A stretch of DNA of 64,000 nt from Sphingomonas adhaesiva. GTDB taxonomy: Bacteria > Pseudomonadota > Alphaproteobacteria > Sphingomonadales > Sphingomonadaceae. Location of the stretch: the NCBI RefSeq assembly GCF_002374855.1, contig NZ_NWVC01000003.1:124001-188000 (forward strand). Reading direction: 5' to 3'. Shown here piece by piece: positions 32,128 through 42,258 of the stretch (within the stretch, counting starts at the first letter, position 1; each line of letters starts with the position of its first letter). The position numbers were made by a program, and so were the translations under genes. The notes under the pieces were generated by a model. The model did no database searches. It was given only the letters and a program-made list of their open reading frames with translations, and was not told the DNA's origin.

Positions 32128-32907
32128 TCAGGCAGCCAGCGCGGCGCCTTCCTTCCGCGCCTTCAGGAAATCGGCCATCGCGGGGCCGAGCTCGCGCTGC
32201 GCGCGCCGGTAGAGGACGGGTTCGCGGATGCCGAGCCGCGCGCGCGCCGCGTCGATCGGTTCGTGCATCAGCGTCAGATAATCCTCACCCTGCAGCCATT
32301 GCGCGGCGCGGCCGTGGCGATACCCCTCCCACACCGCCTTCGCGAACAGCGTGTTCCTGGCCACGTTCAGGCTCTTGAGCGCGGCGGCGGTGCCGATCAG
32401 CGCCCAGCCGAGGCCGCCGACCTGCGCGAAGCTGAACGCGACCAGCGCCGCCTCGCCCATCGGCTCGTCCGCCTGATAGCCGGTCAGGACGTGCCAGATG
32501 TCGTGCGTGTCGCGGATGCGCCGGCCCATCCAGGTATAGGGATGGTCGACCCATTCCGGGTCGCCTTCCAGCTTGCTCACCTCGACCAGGCCGTCGGCGG
32601 AATAGCCGGTGCTTTCCAGGAACTGGCGATAGGCCGCGCCGACCGTGCCGGGGGCGAAGGAGGCGACGAACGCCGGATCGCTGAACCGCTGCGCCAGCTC
32701 GACCCGCTCATAGGCGATCCGGCCGCCTTCCTCGGTGGCGATCAGGCGGGCGTAATTCTGCGGCGCGTTGCCGACGTTGAGCGCGCGCATGATGCGGAAC
32801 ACCTGCGTCGTGTCGTCGGCATCGGCCATCAGGCGGCGCACCGCGTCGAACGCGGTCCGCCAGTCACGCCGGCCGCTGGTGCCGGGAAGGGGGGGAAGGG
32901 TCGCCAT
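32128..32907 (-). CDS. COQ4-family ubiquinone biosynthesis protein
   Basis: A 259-residue homologue of COQ4, which binds a zinc ion and, in recent work on the family, carries out or organises oxidative decarboxylation at ring position C1 in coenzyme Q synthesis. The motif HDIWH at residues 135-139 supplies the metal ligands, with the expected downstream Glu at 152. The usual spacing in the family is eleven residues between the second His and the Glu; here I count twelve. WMGRRIRDTHD and GEAALVAFSFAQ flank the site. No other ubiquinone genes are adjacent. Confidence 0.88.
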   Translation of the reverse strand: MATLPPLPGTSGRRDWRTAFDAVRRLMADADDTTQVFRIMRALNVGNAPQNYARLIATEEGGRIAYERVELAQRFSDPAFVASFAPGTVGAAYRQFLESTGYSADGLVEVSKLEGDPEWVDHPYTWMGRRIRDTHDIWHVLTGYQADEPMGEAALVAFSFAQVGGLGWALIGTAAALKSLNVARNTLFAKAVWEGYRHGRAAQWLQGEDYLTLMHEPIDAARARLGIREPVLYRRAQRELGPAMADFLKARKEGAALAA

Positions 32908-32960
32908 CGACTCGAACTCCTACTGACAAAGATGTCAATAAGTCGTTTATGGCGTTCCCG

Positions 32961-34241
32961 TCAAGCGCCCCCGGCGTCGGCCGGCAGGTCCGGCGGCGGG
33001 GCGGCATCGTCCTCCAGCCGGGCGCCGCGCCGCGACAGGAAGGCGGTGGTTGCGATGTCCATCGTGACGTTGCCGACGGTGCGGACGATGTCGGGGATGG
33101 TTTCCACCGCCACCAGCAGCCCGAGCGGGGCGAGCGGGGCGCCGATCGTCCCCGCGATCGGCGCGATCGCGCTGACGTAGCTGACGGTGCCGGGCAGGCT
33201 GACCGAGCCGAGCGAGGTGAGCGTCGCGACGACGACGCCGACCGCCAGCGTCGCGGGCGACAGCGGCACCCCGAACCAGGTGGCGACATAGATGGCGACC
33301 GCCAGGTTCATCGCCGGCCCGGTGGCGCGGAAGATCGCGACCGCCAGCGGCAGCGTGACGCCGGCGGTGGCGACCGGCACGCCCAGCGTGCGCGACCCCT
33401 CGACCATCGCGGGCAGCGAGGCGAGCGAGCTTTGCGTGCTGATCGCGACCGCCTGTGCCGGCAGCGCGGCGCGCGCGAAGTCCGCGAGCCGCAGCCGCGC
33501 GCCCAGCAACGCCAGCGGATAGGCGATCAGCGTCACCGCCACGCCGACCCCGGACACGACCAGGATGTAATGGACCAGCGCCCCGAACGCGCCCGTCCCG
33601 GCGCGCGCGCCGACCACCAGCGCCAGCGCGAACACGCCGACCGGCGCGATCCACAGCACCCAGTCGATCACCACCAGCATCGCATCGCGCAGCGCGGTGA
33701 AGAAGCGGGTGAGCAGCGCGCGTTCCTCCGCGCCGATCCGCGCGATCGCGAAGGCGAAGATCAGCGTGAAGATGATGATCGACAGGAAGCTGTTCTCCGC
33801 CGCGGCCTTCACGATGTTGGTGGGGACGATCCCGGCGAAGAATTCGCCCAGCGGCGCGACGGGGGGTATCGCCTCCGCCGTCGACAGCGCGCGGCGCAGC
33901 GCATCGGCAGAGGCGGCGGGCAGCGGCACGATCGACAGGATCAGCGGGGTCAGCAGCGCCGCGATGCCGGCCGATACCGCCAGCAGCGTGACGTAGAGCG
34001 CGATCGCGCGCCCCGCCAGCCGCCCGGCGCGCGCCGCCTCCGCGGTGGCGGCCACCCCGGTGACGAGCAGCGCCACCACCAGCGGGACGATCGTCATCTG
34101 GAGCGCATGGAGCCAGGCGGTGCCGACCGGCTCGGCGACGGCGGTCGCGCCCGGCACCGCGGCGGGCGCGAGCGCGGCGAGCGCGATCCCGGCGAACAGC
34201 CCGGCCAGCAAGGCGACGAGGATACGTGAGGCTTGTGTCAT
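32961..34241 (-). CDS. Dicarboxylate/amino acid:cation symporter (SDF/DAACS family)
   Basis: A 426-residue inner-membrane symporter of the GltP/GltPh fold. Recognisable are the SFLSIIIFTLIFAFA helix, the serine-rich re-entrant loop AISTQSSLASLPAM (HP1), the ATGPAMNLAVAIYVA segment of TM7 (in place of NMDGT) and SLPGTVSYVSA (HP2). The TM7 sequence departs from the glutamate-transporter NMDGT, so the substrate may not be glutamate. The tail is hydrophilic and Asp/Pro-rich. It is transcribed towards coq4 with a 53-base gap and divergent from glmM. Confidence 0.9.
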   Translation of the reverse strand: MTQASRILVALLAGLFAGIALAALAPAAVPGATAVAEPVGTAWLHALQMTIVPLVVALLVTGVAATAEAARAGRLAGRAIALYVTLLAVSAGIAALLTPLILSIVPLPAASADALRRALSTAEAIPPVAPLGEFFAGIVPTNIVKAAAENSFLSIIIFTLIFAFAIARIGAEERALLTRFFTALRDAMLVVIDWVLWIAPVGVFALALVVGARAGTGAFGALVHYILVVSGVGVAVTLIAYPLALLGARLRLADFARAALPAQAVAISTQSSLASLPAMVEGSRTLGVPVATAGVTLPLAVAIFRATGPAMNLAVAIYVATWFGVPLSPATLAVGVVVATLTSLGSVSLPGTVSYVSAIAPIAGTIGAPLAPLGLLVAVETIPDIVRTVGNVTMDIATTAFLSRRGARLEDDAAPPPDLPADAGGA

Positions 34242-34310
34242 CTGCCGGTAATCGCGCTTTCACGGGCAAGTCGCTAGGGAGTATGCGAAGCGGAGCGAAC
34301 GGAAGGCGTG

Positions 34311-35648
34311 ATGGCAAGGAAATATTTCGGCACCGACGGGATTCGCGGGCTGACCAACACCGGCGCGATGACCGCGGCGATGGCGATGAAGGTGGGGATG
34401 GCGGCGGGCCGCCACTTCCTGCGTGGGCACCACCGCCACCGCGTGGTGATCGGCAAGGACACGCGCCTGTCGGGCTATATGCTGGAAAGCGCGCTGCAGG
34501 CCGGCTTCACCAGCGTGGGCATGGACGTGACCCTGGTGGGGCCGATGCCGACCCCGGCGGTGGCGATGCTGACCAAGTCGATGCGCGCCGACATGGGCGT
34601 GATGATTTCCGCCAGCCACAACCCGTTCGCCGACAACGGCATCAAGCTGTTCGGCCCCGACGGGTTCAAGCTGTCGGACGAGGACGAGATGGCGATCGAG
34701 GCGGCGCTGGACGCCGACGTGCCGCTGGCCGCGCCGGGCGAGATCGGCCGCGCCAAGCGAATCGACGACGCGCGCGGGCGCTACATCCACTTCGCCAAGT
34801 CCACCTTCCCCAACGACCTGCGGCTGGACGGGATGCGCGTGGTGGTCGATTGCGCGAACGGCGCCGCCTATCAGGTCGCGCCCGAGGCGTTGTGGGAACT
34901 GGGCGCCGACGTGGTGCAGATCGGGGTCAACCCCAACGGGCTGAACATCAACGACCAGATCGGATCGACCCATCCCGAGGCGCTGGCCGCCAAGGTGGTG
35001 GAGGTGCGCGCCGACATCGGCATCGCGCTGGACGGCGATGCCGACCGGCTGATCGTGGTGGACGAGAAGGGCCGCGTGGTCGACGGCGACCAGTTGATGG
35101 CGGCGATCGCCGGCGGCTGGGCGCGCGCGGGCCGGTTGCAGGGCGGCGGGCTGGTCGCCACGGTGATGTCGAACCTGGGGCTGGAACGCCACCTGGCGAC
35201 GCAGGGGCTGGAACTGATCCGCACCAAGGTGGGCGACCGCTACGTCCTGGAGGCGATGCGGCGGCAGGGATATAATGTCGGCGGCGAACAGTCCGGGCAT
35301 ATCATCCTGTCCGATTATGCCACCACCGGCGACGGGCTGGTCGCGGCGTTGCAGGTGCTGGCCGAGATCCGTCGCTCGGGCGAGCCGGCGAGCCGCGTGC
35401 TGCACCGTTTCGATCCCCTGCCGCAGCTGCTCAAGAACGTGCGCTTCTCTGGCGGCAAGCCGCTGGAGGCGGACAGCGTCAAGACCGTGATCGCCGCCGC
35501 CGAGGCCGAGCTGGCGGGCAACGGCCGGCTGGTGATCCGCCCGTCGGGCACCGAGCCGGTGATCCGCGTGATGGCCGAGGGCGACGACCCGGCGGTGGTC
35601 GAGCAGGTGGTGGACCGCATCTGCGAGGCGGTGCGCAAGGCGGCGTGA
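34311..35648 (+). CDS. glmM: Phosphoglucosamine mutase
   Basis: GlmM converts glucosamine-6-phosphate to glucosamine-1-phosphate for cell-wall and LPS precursors. The 445-residue protein has [10 protein letters not shown] at the N terminus, the phosphoserine loop [17 protein letters not shown], the metal-binding DGDADRL, the sugar-binding GGEQSGH and the phosphate-binding [21 protein letters not shown] lies four bases before the ATG at 34311; a GTG one codon earlier is less likely. A paired repeat hairpin follows the stop. Confidence 0.97.
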   Translation: MARKYFGTDGIRGLTNTGAMTAAMAMKVGMAAGRHFLRGHHRHRVVIGKDTRLSGYMLESALQAGFTSVGMDVTLVGPMPTPAVAMLTKSMRADMGVMISASHNPFADNGIKLFGPDGFKLSDEDEMAIEAALDADVPLAAPGEIGRAKRIDDARGRYIHFAKSTFPNDLRLDGMRVVVDCANGAAYQVAPEALWELGADVVQIGVNPNGLNINDQIGSTHPEALAAKVVEVRADIGIALDGDADRLIVVDEKGRVVDGDQLMAAIAGGWARAGRLQGGGLVATVMSNLGLERHLATQGLELIRTKVGDRYVLEAMRRQGYNVGGEQSGHIILSDYATTGDGLVAALQVLAEIRRSGEPASRVLHRFDPLPQLLKNVRFSGGKPLEADSVKTVIAAAEAELAGNGRLVIRPSGTEPVIRVMAEGDDPAVVEQVVDRICEAVRKAA

Positions 35649-35655
35649 TACCGAA

Positions 35656-35738
35656 CGTCATCCCAGCGAAGGCTGGGATCTTCTGCGGCTGGGGCGGCGC
35701 GCCGGCAGCGGGAGACCCCAGCCTTCGCTGGGGTGACG
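35656..35738. repeat. Paired CCCAGC hairpin repeat downstream of glmM
   Basis: GTCATCCCAGCgaaGGCTGGGATC (35657-35680) is followed by a second unit, AGACCCCAGCcttcGCTGGGGTGACG (35713-35738). The arrangement (GTCA-hairpin ... hairpin-TGAC) recurs at 39200-39263, 40408-40490 and 45845-45923. It forms a second intergenic repeat family distinct from the ATGCCGGA family. Confidence 0.8.
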
Positions 35739-35797
35739 ATATCGGGGTGATGGCATGGGTGGTGACGGCCCGCCCGCGAGCCGGTAGAGCGCACCCC

Positions 35798-36022
35798 ATG
35801 CTGGAGATGCGACCCGATTGCGAGCGTTGCGGCGCCGATCTGCCCGCCGATGAGGGCGGTGCGTTCATCTGTTCGTTCGAGTGCACGTTCTGCGCCGATT
35901 GCGCCGACGACATGGACGAACGCTGCCCCAATTGCGGCGGCGAACTGCTCGACCGGCCGGCGCGGGTGGGCAAGGCGCTGGCGAGGAACCCCGCGTCGAC
36001 CGTGCGGCATTTCAAGGGATGA
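35798..36022 (+). CDS. DUF1272 zinc-ribbon-like protein
   Basis: A 74-residue protein with eight cysteines in regularly spaced pairs (CERCGADL, ICSFECTFCADCADD, CPNCGGEL), the hallmark of DUF1272. It probably binds two zinc ions. The ATG at 35798 (MLEMRPDCERC) matches the usual start. Its stop overlaps the start region of thiD (ATGATG), so the two are co-translated. The function is not known; small Cys-rich proteins of this type are often found next to unrelated metabolic genes. Confidence 0.88.
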   Translation: MLEMRPDCERCGADLPADEGGAFICSFECTFCADCADDMDERCPNCGGELLDRPARVGKALARNPASTVRHFKG

Positions 36023-37185
36023 TGCCGCGCGTCCTGATCGTCGCTGGTTCCGATTCGGGCGGCGGCGCGGGTATCCAGGCGGATATCAAGGCGGTCACCA
36101 TGCTGGGCGGCCATGCGATGACCGCGATCACCGCGATCACCGCGCAGAACACGCTGGGGGTTGAGGGCGTCCACGCCATCCAGCCCGCGATGGTGGTGCA
36201 GCAGATGGCGTGCGTGGCCGGGGATATCGGCGTCGACGCGGTGAAGATCGGGATGCTGGGTGGCCCCGCGATCGCGACGGCGGTGGCGGAGGAACTGGCC
36301 GGCGGCCGCTATGACGGGCCGGTGGTGCTCGACCCCGTGATGGTCGCGACCAGCGGCGCGGTGCTGGCCGACGATGCCACGATCGCGGCGATGGAGCGGC
36401 TGGCGCGCCGCGCCACGCTGGTGACCCCGAACCTGCCCGAACTGGCGGCGCTGTGCGGGGCGGAGGCGCTGAGCGATCCGGCGCGCGCGGCGACCGATTA
36501 TGCCGCGCGGATGCGCGTCGCGGTGCTGGTGAAGGGCGGCCATGCCACCGGCGAGACGGTGGTCGACCGGCTGTTCGATGTTCACGGCGAGATCGCGCGC
36601 TGGGAACATCCGCGCATCGACACGCGGCACACGCACGGCACCGGCTGCACGCTGGCCAGCGCGATCGCCACCGGGCTGGCGGCGGGAATGGCGCTGCCCG
36701 CCGCGATCGGGCGCGCGATCACCTTCGTGCGGATCGCGCTGCACGCCGCGCCGGGGCTGGGCGGCGGGCACGGGCCGATGGGCCATGCGCGGGTTCGCGG
36801 CGAGGCCGATCCGGCCGGGCCGACCCCCAATCAGGTGACGCTGCCCGCGACCGACCATGATGCCTCGCTGGCCTTCTATCGCGCGCTGGGGCTGACCGCG
36901 ATCGTCGACAGCGGCGGGCGCTATGCGCGGTTCGAAAGCGCGGGGGGCACGACGCTGTCGATCGAGGCGGCGGGCGAGATCGACGGGCGTGCGATCGTCT
37001 ATCTGGAGGTGGTCGACCTCGACGGCGCGATCGCGGCGGCGCGGGGCGCGGGGATCGCGGTGGAGGAAGCGGTGCGGCAGCCATGGGGCTGGCGCGAGGC
37101 GCGGCTGACCGACCCGGCGGGCAACCCACTGCGCCTGTATACCGCGGGCGAGCAGCGCCGCTTCCCGCCGTGGCGGCTGGCGTGA
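36022..37185 (+). CDS. thiD: ThiD (HMP/HMP-phosphate kinase) fused to a C-terminal VOC domain
   Basis: Residues 1-259 are a ribokinase-fold ThiD, which phosphorylates hydroxymethylpyrimidine twice for thiamine synthesis: IVAGSDSGGGAGIQADIKA, TAQNTLGV, VLDPVMVATSG, TPNLPELAAL, VKGGH and DTRHTHGTGCTLASA. Residues 270-377 are a vicinal-oxygen-chelate (glyoxalase/bleomycin-resistance) domain: NQVTLPATDHDASLAFYRALG, ARFESAGG and LTDPAGNPLRLY. A short linker joins them with no stop codon. The fusion is unusual; the VOC part lacks an obvious link to thiamine. The start is one of two adjacent ATGs (36019 or 36022). rnhB starts right after the stop. No TPP riboswitch was seen upstream. Confidence 0.9.
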   Translation: MPRVLIVAGSDSGGGAGIQADIKAVTMLGGHAMTAITAITAQNTLGVEGVHAIQPAMVVQQMACVAGDIGVDAVKIGMLGGPAIATAVAEELAGGRYDGPVVLDPVMVATSGAVLADDATIAAMERLARRATLVTPNLPELAALCGAEALSDPARAATDYAARMRVAVLVKGGHATGETVVDRLFDVHGEIARWEHPRIDTRHTHGTGCTLASAIATGLAAGMALPAAIGRAITFVRIALHAAPGLGGGHGPMGHARVRGEADPAGPTPNQVTLPATDHDASLAFYRALGLTAIVDSGGRYARFESAGGTTLSIEAAGEIDGRAIVYLEVVDLDGAIAAARGAGIAVEEAVRQPWGWREARLTDPAGNPLRLYTAGEQRRFPPWRLA

Positions 37186-37186
37186 C

Positions 37187-37816
37187 ATGCCCGGACTGAA
37201 GCACGAACGGCTGTGCCTGCCCCCGGTGGCGGGGGTGGACGAGGCGGGGCGCGGGCCGCTGGCGGGGCCGGTGGTGGCCGCCGCGGTGGTCCTGCCCGAA
37301 CGCGGCACGCCGCGCGGCATCGACGATTCGAAGCGCCTGCCCGCCGCCGAGCGCGCGCGGCTGTGCGCGCGGCTGACCGACTGCGCGGTGGTGGGCATCG
37401 GCATCGTCGATCCGGCGGAGATCGACACGCTCAACATCCATTGGGCGACGATGAAGGCGATGACGCTGGCGGTCGACCGGCTGGCGGCGGCGCTGGGATG
37501 CGTGCCGGGGCACGTGCTGGTCGACGGCAACCGCCTGCCGCGCTGGGGCTATGCCGCCAGCGCGATCGTCGGGGGCGATGCGGTCAGCCGCTCGATCGCC
37601 GCCGCCTCGATCATCGCCAAGCACACCCGCGACACGATCATGATCGAGGCGGCGCAGGCGCATCCGCAATACGGATGGCACAGCAACAAGGGCTATGGCA
37701 GTGCCGCGCACCTCGCCGCGCTGCGCGAGCACGGGCCGTCGCCGCTGCACCGGCGCAGCTTCGCGCCGGTCGCGCAGCTGGAACTGGTGCTGGGCGGGGT
37801 GGTGCCGGGCGCGTGA
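37187..37816 (+). CDS. rnhB: Ribonuclease HII
   Basis: RNase HII removes ribonucleotides and RNA from DNA-RNA hybrids. The 209-residue protein has the motif AGVDEAGRGPLAGPVVAAAVVL (catalytic Asp-Glu), DDSKRLPAAER, VLVDGN (Asp), SIAAASIIAKHTRD and the final substrate region HPQYGWHSNKGYG. The ATG at 37187 lies just after the thiD stop. The rnhB-ccrM order is conserved in alphaproteobacteria such as Caulobacter, and ccrM follows here. Confidence 0.95.
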   Translation: MPGLKHERLCLPPVAGVDEAGRGPLAGPVVAAAVVLPERGTPRGIDDSKRLPAAERARLCARLTDCAVVGIGIVDPAEIDTLNIHWATMKAMTLAVDRLAAALGCVPGHVLVDGNRLPRWGYAASAIVGGDAVSRSIAAASIIAKHTRDTIMIEAAQAHPQYGWHSNKGYGSAAHLAALREHGPSPLHRRSFAPVAQLELVLGGVVPGA

Positions 37817-37860
37817 TTCGGCGAGGCGCGCGCGGTCCGCGCGGGCAAATGCGACGAAGC

Positions 37861-39181
<1,321 letters not shown>

Positions 39182-39199
39182 GGGGAGCGGCAGACTGGC

Positions 39200-39263
39200 C
39201 GTCACCCCGGCGACAGCTGGGGTCTCCCCGTGGCGAAAGACCCCAGCTTTCGCTGGGGTGACG
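39200..39263. repeat. Paired CCCAGC hairpin repeat between ccrM and folP
   Basis: GTCACCCCGGCgacAGCTGGGGTC (39201-39224) is followed by AGACCCCAGCtttcGCTGGGGTGACG (39238-39263). This is the same paired family as at 35656-35738, with a shorter space between the two hairpins. Confidence 0.75.
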
Positions 39264-39306
39264 CAGACGGTTTCGTCCCGGTTGCGGGGTTGGTAGGAAC
39301 CACGGC

Positions 39307-40359
39307 ATGACCCTGTACCTGCGCCCCGTGCATTTCGTCGACACGCCGATCGGGCTGCCCGATGGCGCCGCCGTGCGGCTGGCGGGGGGGATGCAGTGGT
39401 TCGCCGCCTATGAGGTGAGCGGCGACGGCGACCGCCGCGTCGTGCCGGTGGGCGAGGTGGCGACGCTGGGCGAGCGGGCGGCGCTGCTCCATGCGCGGAT
39501 CACCGCGCCGCGCGCGCCCTGGGCGCTGGGCGGGCGGACGCTGCGCTTCGACCAGCCGCAGGTGGCGGGCATCCTGAACGTGACACCCGACAGCTTTTCG
39601 GACGGCGGCGCGCATGTCGACGACCCCGCGGGCGCGGCGGCGGCGGGGATGGCGATGGCGGCGGCGGGCGCGGCGGTGATCGACGTCGGCGGCGAATCGA
39701 CCCGGCCGGGCGCGGCGCTGGTGTGGGAAGAGGACGAGGCGCGGCGCGTCGCCCCGGTGGTGGAGCGGCTGGCGCGCGGCGGCGCGCTGGTCAGCATCGA
39801 CACGCGCAAGGCGCCGGTGGCCGAGGCCGCGCTGGCGGCGGGTGCGGGGATCGTCAACGACGTGTCGGCGATGCTGTGGGACGAACGCACGCTGGAGGTG
39901 GCCGCGCGCACCGGCGCGCCGGTAATCCTGATGCACTCCCCCGATCCCAAGCACGGCGGGCATGGCCGCGACGGCTATCGCGACGTGGTGACCGAGGTGT
40001 TCGACTGGCTGGAGGCGCGGGTCGACGCGGTGGTCGCCGCGGGCGTCGACCGCGCGCGGGTGATGATCGACCCGGGCATCGGCTTCGGTAAGTCGCTGTC
40101 GGACAATCTGGCGCTCATCAACGCGCTGGCGCTGTTCCACGGCATCGGCTGCCCGATCATGCTGGGGGTGAGCCGCAAGCGTTTGATCGGCGCGCTGAGC
40201 AACGAGGCGCCGGTGGCCGAGCGGCTGGGCGGTTCGATCGCGCTGGCGGTGACGGGCGCGGCGGCGGGGGTGCAGCTGCTGCGCGTCCATGACGTGGCGG
40301 AAACGGTGCAGGCGTTGCGCGTGTGGCGCGGGCTGCGCGACCGGGCGCTGATCGGGTAG
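39307..40359 (+). CDS. folP: Dihydropteroate synthase
   Basis: FolP joins p-aminobenzoate to the pterin pyrophosphate to make dihydropteroate in folate synthesis and is the sulfonamide target. The 350-residue protein has an extra N-terminal region of about 85 residues before the TIM barrel. The barrel motifs are GILNVTPDSFSDGG, DVGGESTRPGA, SIDTRKAPVAEAAL, IVNDVSA, DPGIGFGKS and GVSRKRLIG. The ATG at 39307 is the only good start before the N-terminal region. The extension contains no catalytic motif I can name. Confidence 0.95.
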   Translation: MTLYLRPVHFVDTPIGLPDGAAVRLAGGMQWFAAYEVSGDGDRRVVPVGEVATLGERAALLHARITAPRAPWALGGRTLRFDQPQVAGILNVTPDSFSDGGAHVDDPAGAAAAGMAMAAAGAAVIDVGGESTRPGAALVWEEDEARRVAPVVERLARGGALVSIDTRKAPVAEAALAAGAGIVNDVSAMLWDERTLEVAARTGAPVILMHSPDPKHGGHGRDGYRDVVTEVFDWLEARVDAVVAAGVDRARVMIDPGIGFGKSLSDNLALINALALFHGIGCPIMLGVSRKRLIGALSNEAPVAERLGGSIALAVTGAAAGVQLLRVHDVAETVQALRVWRGLRDRALIG

Positions 40360-40407
40360 GGGGCGCCATCGTCATCCCCTTTCGTCGCCCGCTTCGTCAT
40401 CCGGCGA

Positions 40408-40490
40408 CGTCACCCCAGCGCAGGCTGGGGTCTTTGCGGGGAAGGCGGTGCATTCTCCGCGGGAGATCCCAGCTTTCGCTGGGATGACGT
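40408..40490. repeat. Paired CCCAGC hairpin repeat upstream of the bestrophin gene
   Basis: GTCACCCCAGCgcaGGCTGGGGTC (40409-40432) and AGATCCCAGCtttcGCTGGGATGACG (40464-40489). The second unit has TC where the first has CC, with matching changes on the other arm, so the stems are kept. It lies in the 230-base folP to bestrophin gap. Confidence 0.78.
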
Positions 40491-40589
40491 GCGGGGGGAT
40501 GGCGTATCGGAGTACGCGGCCGCGTAACAAATCGTTTCGGTTGCGGCGCGGCGGCGCAACGTGGCGGATTGATGTGCGTTAGCGCGCGC

Positions 40590-41474
40590 ATGATCGTCAC
40601 CGCCACGCCCCGTTACACGCAGATCGTCCGCGAAGTGTGGAAGCCGTTGCTGCTTCTGTTCGTATGGGACGTGATCGTCACCGTCACCTACTACGTGTTG
40701 CCGTTCAAGGCGCCGTCGCTGCCGCTGACGCTGTTCGGGTCGGCGCTGGCGCTGTTCCTGGGGTTTCGCAGCAATTCGGCGTACCAGCGCTGGTGGGAAG
40801 GCCGGTCGCTATGGGGGCTGATGATCAACGCCAGCCGCAACCTGGCGCGGCAGGCGCGCAATTTCCTGCCCGATCCCGAGGCGACCGACATGAAGCGGAC
40901 GATCGTCCTGCGGCAGGTCGCCTATGTCAACGCGCTGCGTTGCCAGCTGCGCAAGCAGAGCCCGGACGCGGAGGTGCTGCGCTTCCTGTCGAAGGGCGAG
41001 GCGGATTTCGCGCTGGGGCGTACCAACGTCGCCAACGGGATCGTCGACGGCACCGGCCGGCGCATCAACCTGGCGATGAAGAACGGCTGGATCGACACGA
41101 TCCAGCAGAGCGCGATGGAAAGCGTGCTGGTCGATATCGCCAATGCGCAGGGGGGCATGGAGCGGCTGAAGAACACGCCGCTGCCCAACCAGTACCGGTT
41201 CTTCCCGACGCTGTTCACGCACATCTTCTGCATCCTGCTGCCGATCGGGCTGGTGGAATCGCTGGGCTTCGCGACGCCGCTGGGATCGACGGTGGCGGGG
41301 CTGATGTTCCTGGCGGTGCTGGCGATCGGCGACGACCTGGTCGATCCGTTCGCGAACACGGTCCACGACCTGCCGCTGAACGCGATGTGCCGGACGATCG
41401 AGATCGACCTGTTGCAGTCGATCGGCGACCCGGCGCCAGAGCCGGCGCAGCCGGTGAAGGGGGTGCTGTGGTGA
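40590..41474 (+). CDS. Bestrophin-like (UPF0187) anion channel family protein
   Basis: A 294-residue membrane protein of the bestrophin family, which in animals forms chloride channels and in bacteria is less well studied. Helix 1 (LLLLFVWDVIVTVTYYVLP), the second helix with LFGSALALFLGFRSNSAYQRWWEGR (the SNSAYQRWWEGR stretch is the clearest signature) and late helices ILLPIGLVESLGF and GLMFLAVLAIGDDLVDPF fit the fold. The ATG at 40590 is preferred; an ATG at 40572 is in frame. Confidence 0.9.
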   Translation: MIVTATPRYTQIVREVWKPLLLLFVWDVIVTVTYYVLPFKAPSLPLTLFGSALALFLGFRSNSAYQRWWEGRSLWGLMINASRNLARQARNFLPDPEATDMKRTIVLRQVAYVNALRCQLRKQSPDAEVLRFLSKGEADFALGRTNVANGIVDGTGRRINLAMKNGWIDTIQQSAMESVLVDIANAQGGMERLKNTPLPNQYRFFPTLFTHIFCILLPIGLVESLGFATPLGSTVAGLMFLAVLAIGDDLVDPFANTVHDLPLNAMCRTIEIDLLQSIGDPAPEPAQPVKGVLW

Positions 41475-41480
41475 CGCGCG

Positions 41481-42239
41481 CTACAGCGTGTAGCCGCCGT
41501 CGCTGACCAGCACCGCGCCGGTGACCAGCGCGGCGGCATCCGACAGCAGGAACGCGATCTGCTCCGCGATCTCCTCCGCCTTGGCATAGCGGCCCAGCGG
41601 GGTGGCCAGCGCGGCGAGTTCGGCGAAGGCGGCGTCGCGGCCGATCACGGCGGCGCGGTCAGCGAACATCGGCACTGCATCCCACACCGGGGTTTCCACC
41701 CCGGCGGGCGCGATGGCGTTGACCCGGATGCGGTCCACGGCGCCTTCCCTCGCGGCGACCTTCGCCAACTGGATCAGCCCGGCCTTGGACGCGCCATAGG
41801 CGGCGACGCCGGCTTCCGCCTTGATCCCCGCGGCCGAGGCGGTGGCGACGATCGCGCCGCCCGCGCCGCGATCGCGCATGGCGCGCATCGCCGCGCGCAG
41901 CGTCAGGAACGCGCCGTCCAGGTTGACCGACAGGATGCGGCGCCATTCGGCAAGCGGCAGATCGGCGATCGCCCCCGCGCCCGCCACTCCGGCGTTGACG
42001 ACCGCGCCGTCGATCCCCGCCAGCGCGGGCGCGGCGGCATCCCAGAACGCCTCGTCCGCGACGTCGCCGGGCAACAGGTCGAGCGTGCAGCCGACGTCGA
42101 CGCGCGCCAGCGCACCGGCATCGCGATCGGCCAACACCAGCCGCGCGGCACCGTTCGCGGCCAGATGCTGCGCGACGGCCAGCCCGATGCCGGAGGCGGC
42201 GCCGGTGACGAGGTAGGAGCGGTGGCGGAACGGCGGCAT
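41481..42239 (-). CDS. Short-chain dehydrogenase/reductase (SDR)
   Basis: A 252-residue classical SDR. The cofactor motif TGAASGIG is at residues 12-19, NAGVAG follows the NNAG position, and the active site has the Ser in ATASAAG and YGASK (Tyr-x3-Lys). The C-terminal substrate loop is IAPAGVETPVW. An acidic Asp in LVLADRDA at the end of strand 2 suggests NAD rather than NADP. The substrate is unknown. It lies just downstream of the sigma-54-type regulator on the same strand (19-base gap), so it may be in the same unit. Confidence 0.9.
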   Translation of the reverse strand: MPPFRHRSYLVTGAASGIGLAVAQHLAANGAARLVLADRDAGALARVDVGCTLDLLPGDVADEAFWDAAAPALAGIDGAVVNAGVAGAGAIADLPLAEWRRILSVNLDGAFLTLRAAMRAMRDRGAGGAIVATASAAGIKAEAGVAAYGASKAGLIQLAKVAAREGAVDRIRVNAIAPAGVETPVWDAVPMFADRAAVIGRDAAFAELAALATPLGRYAKAEEIAEQIAFLLSDAAALVTGAVLVSDGGYTL

Positions 42240-42258
42240 CGCGGCATTCTGCCCCGGA

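Noticed and set aside
35649-35797. TPP riboswitch controlling thiD
   Set aside because: The gap holds a hairpin repeat pair; no conserved THI-box sequence (CTGAGA with partner) was found, and thiD is coupled to the DUF1272 gene.
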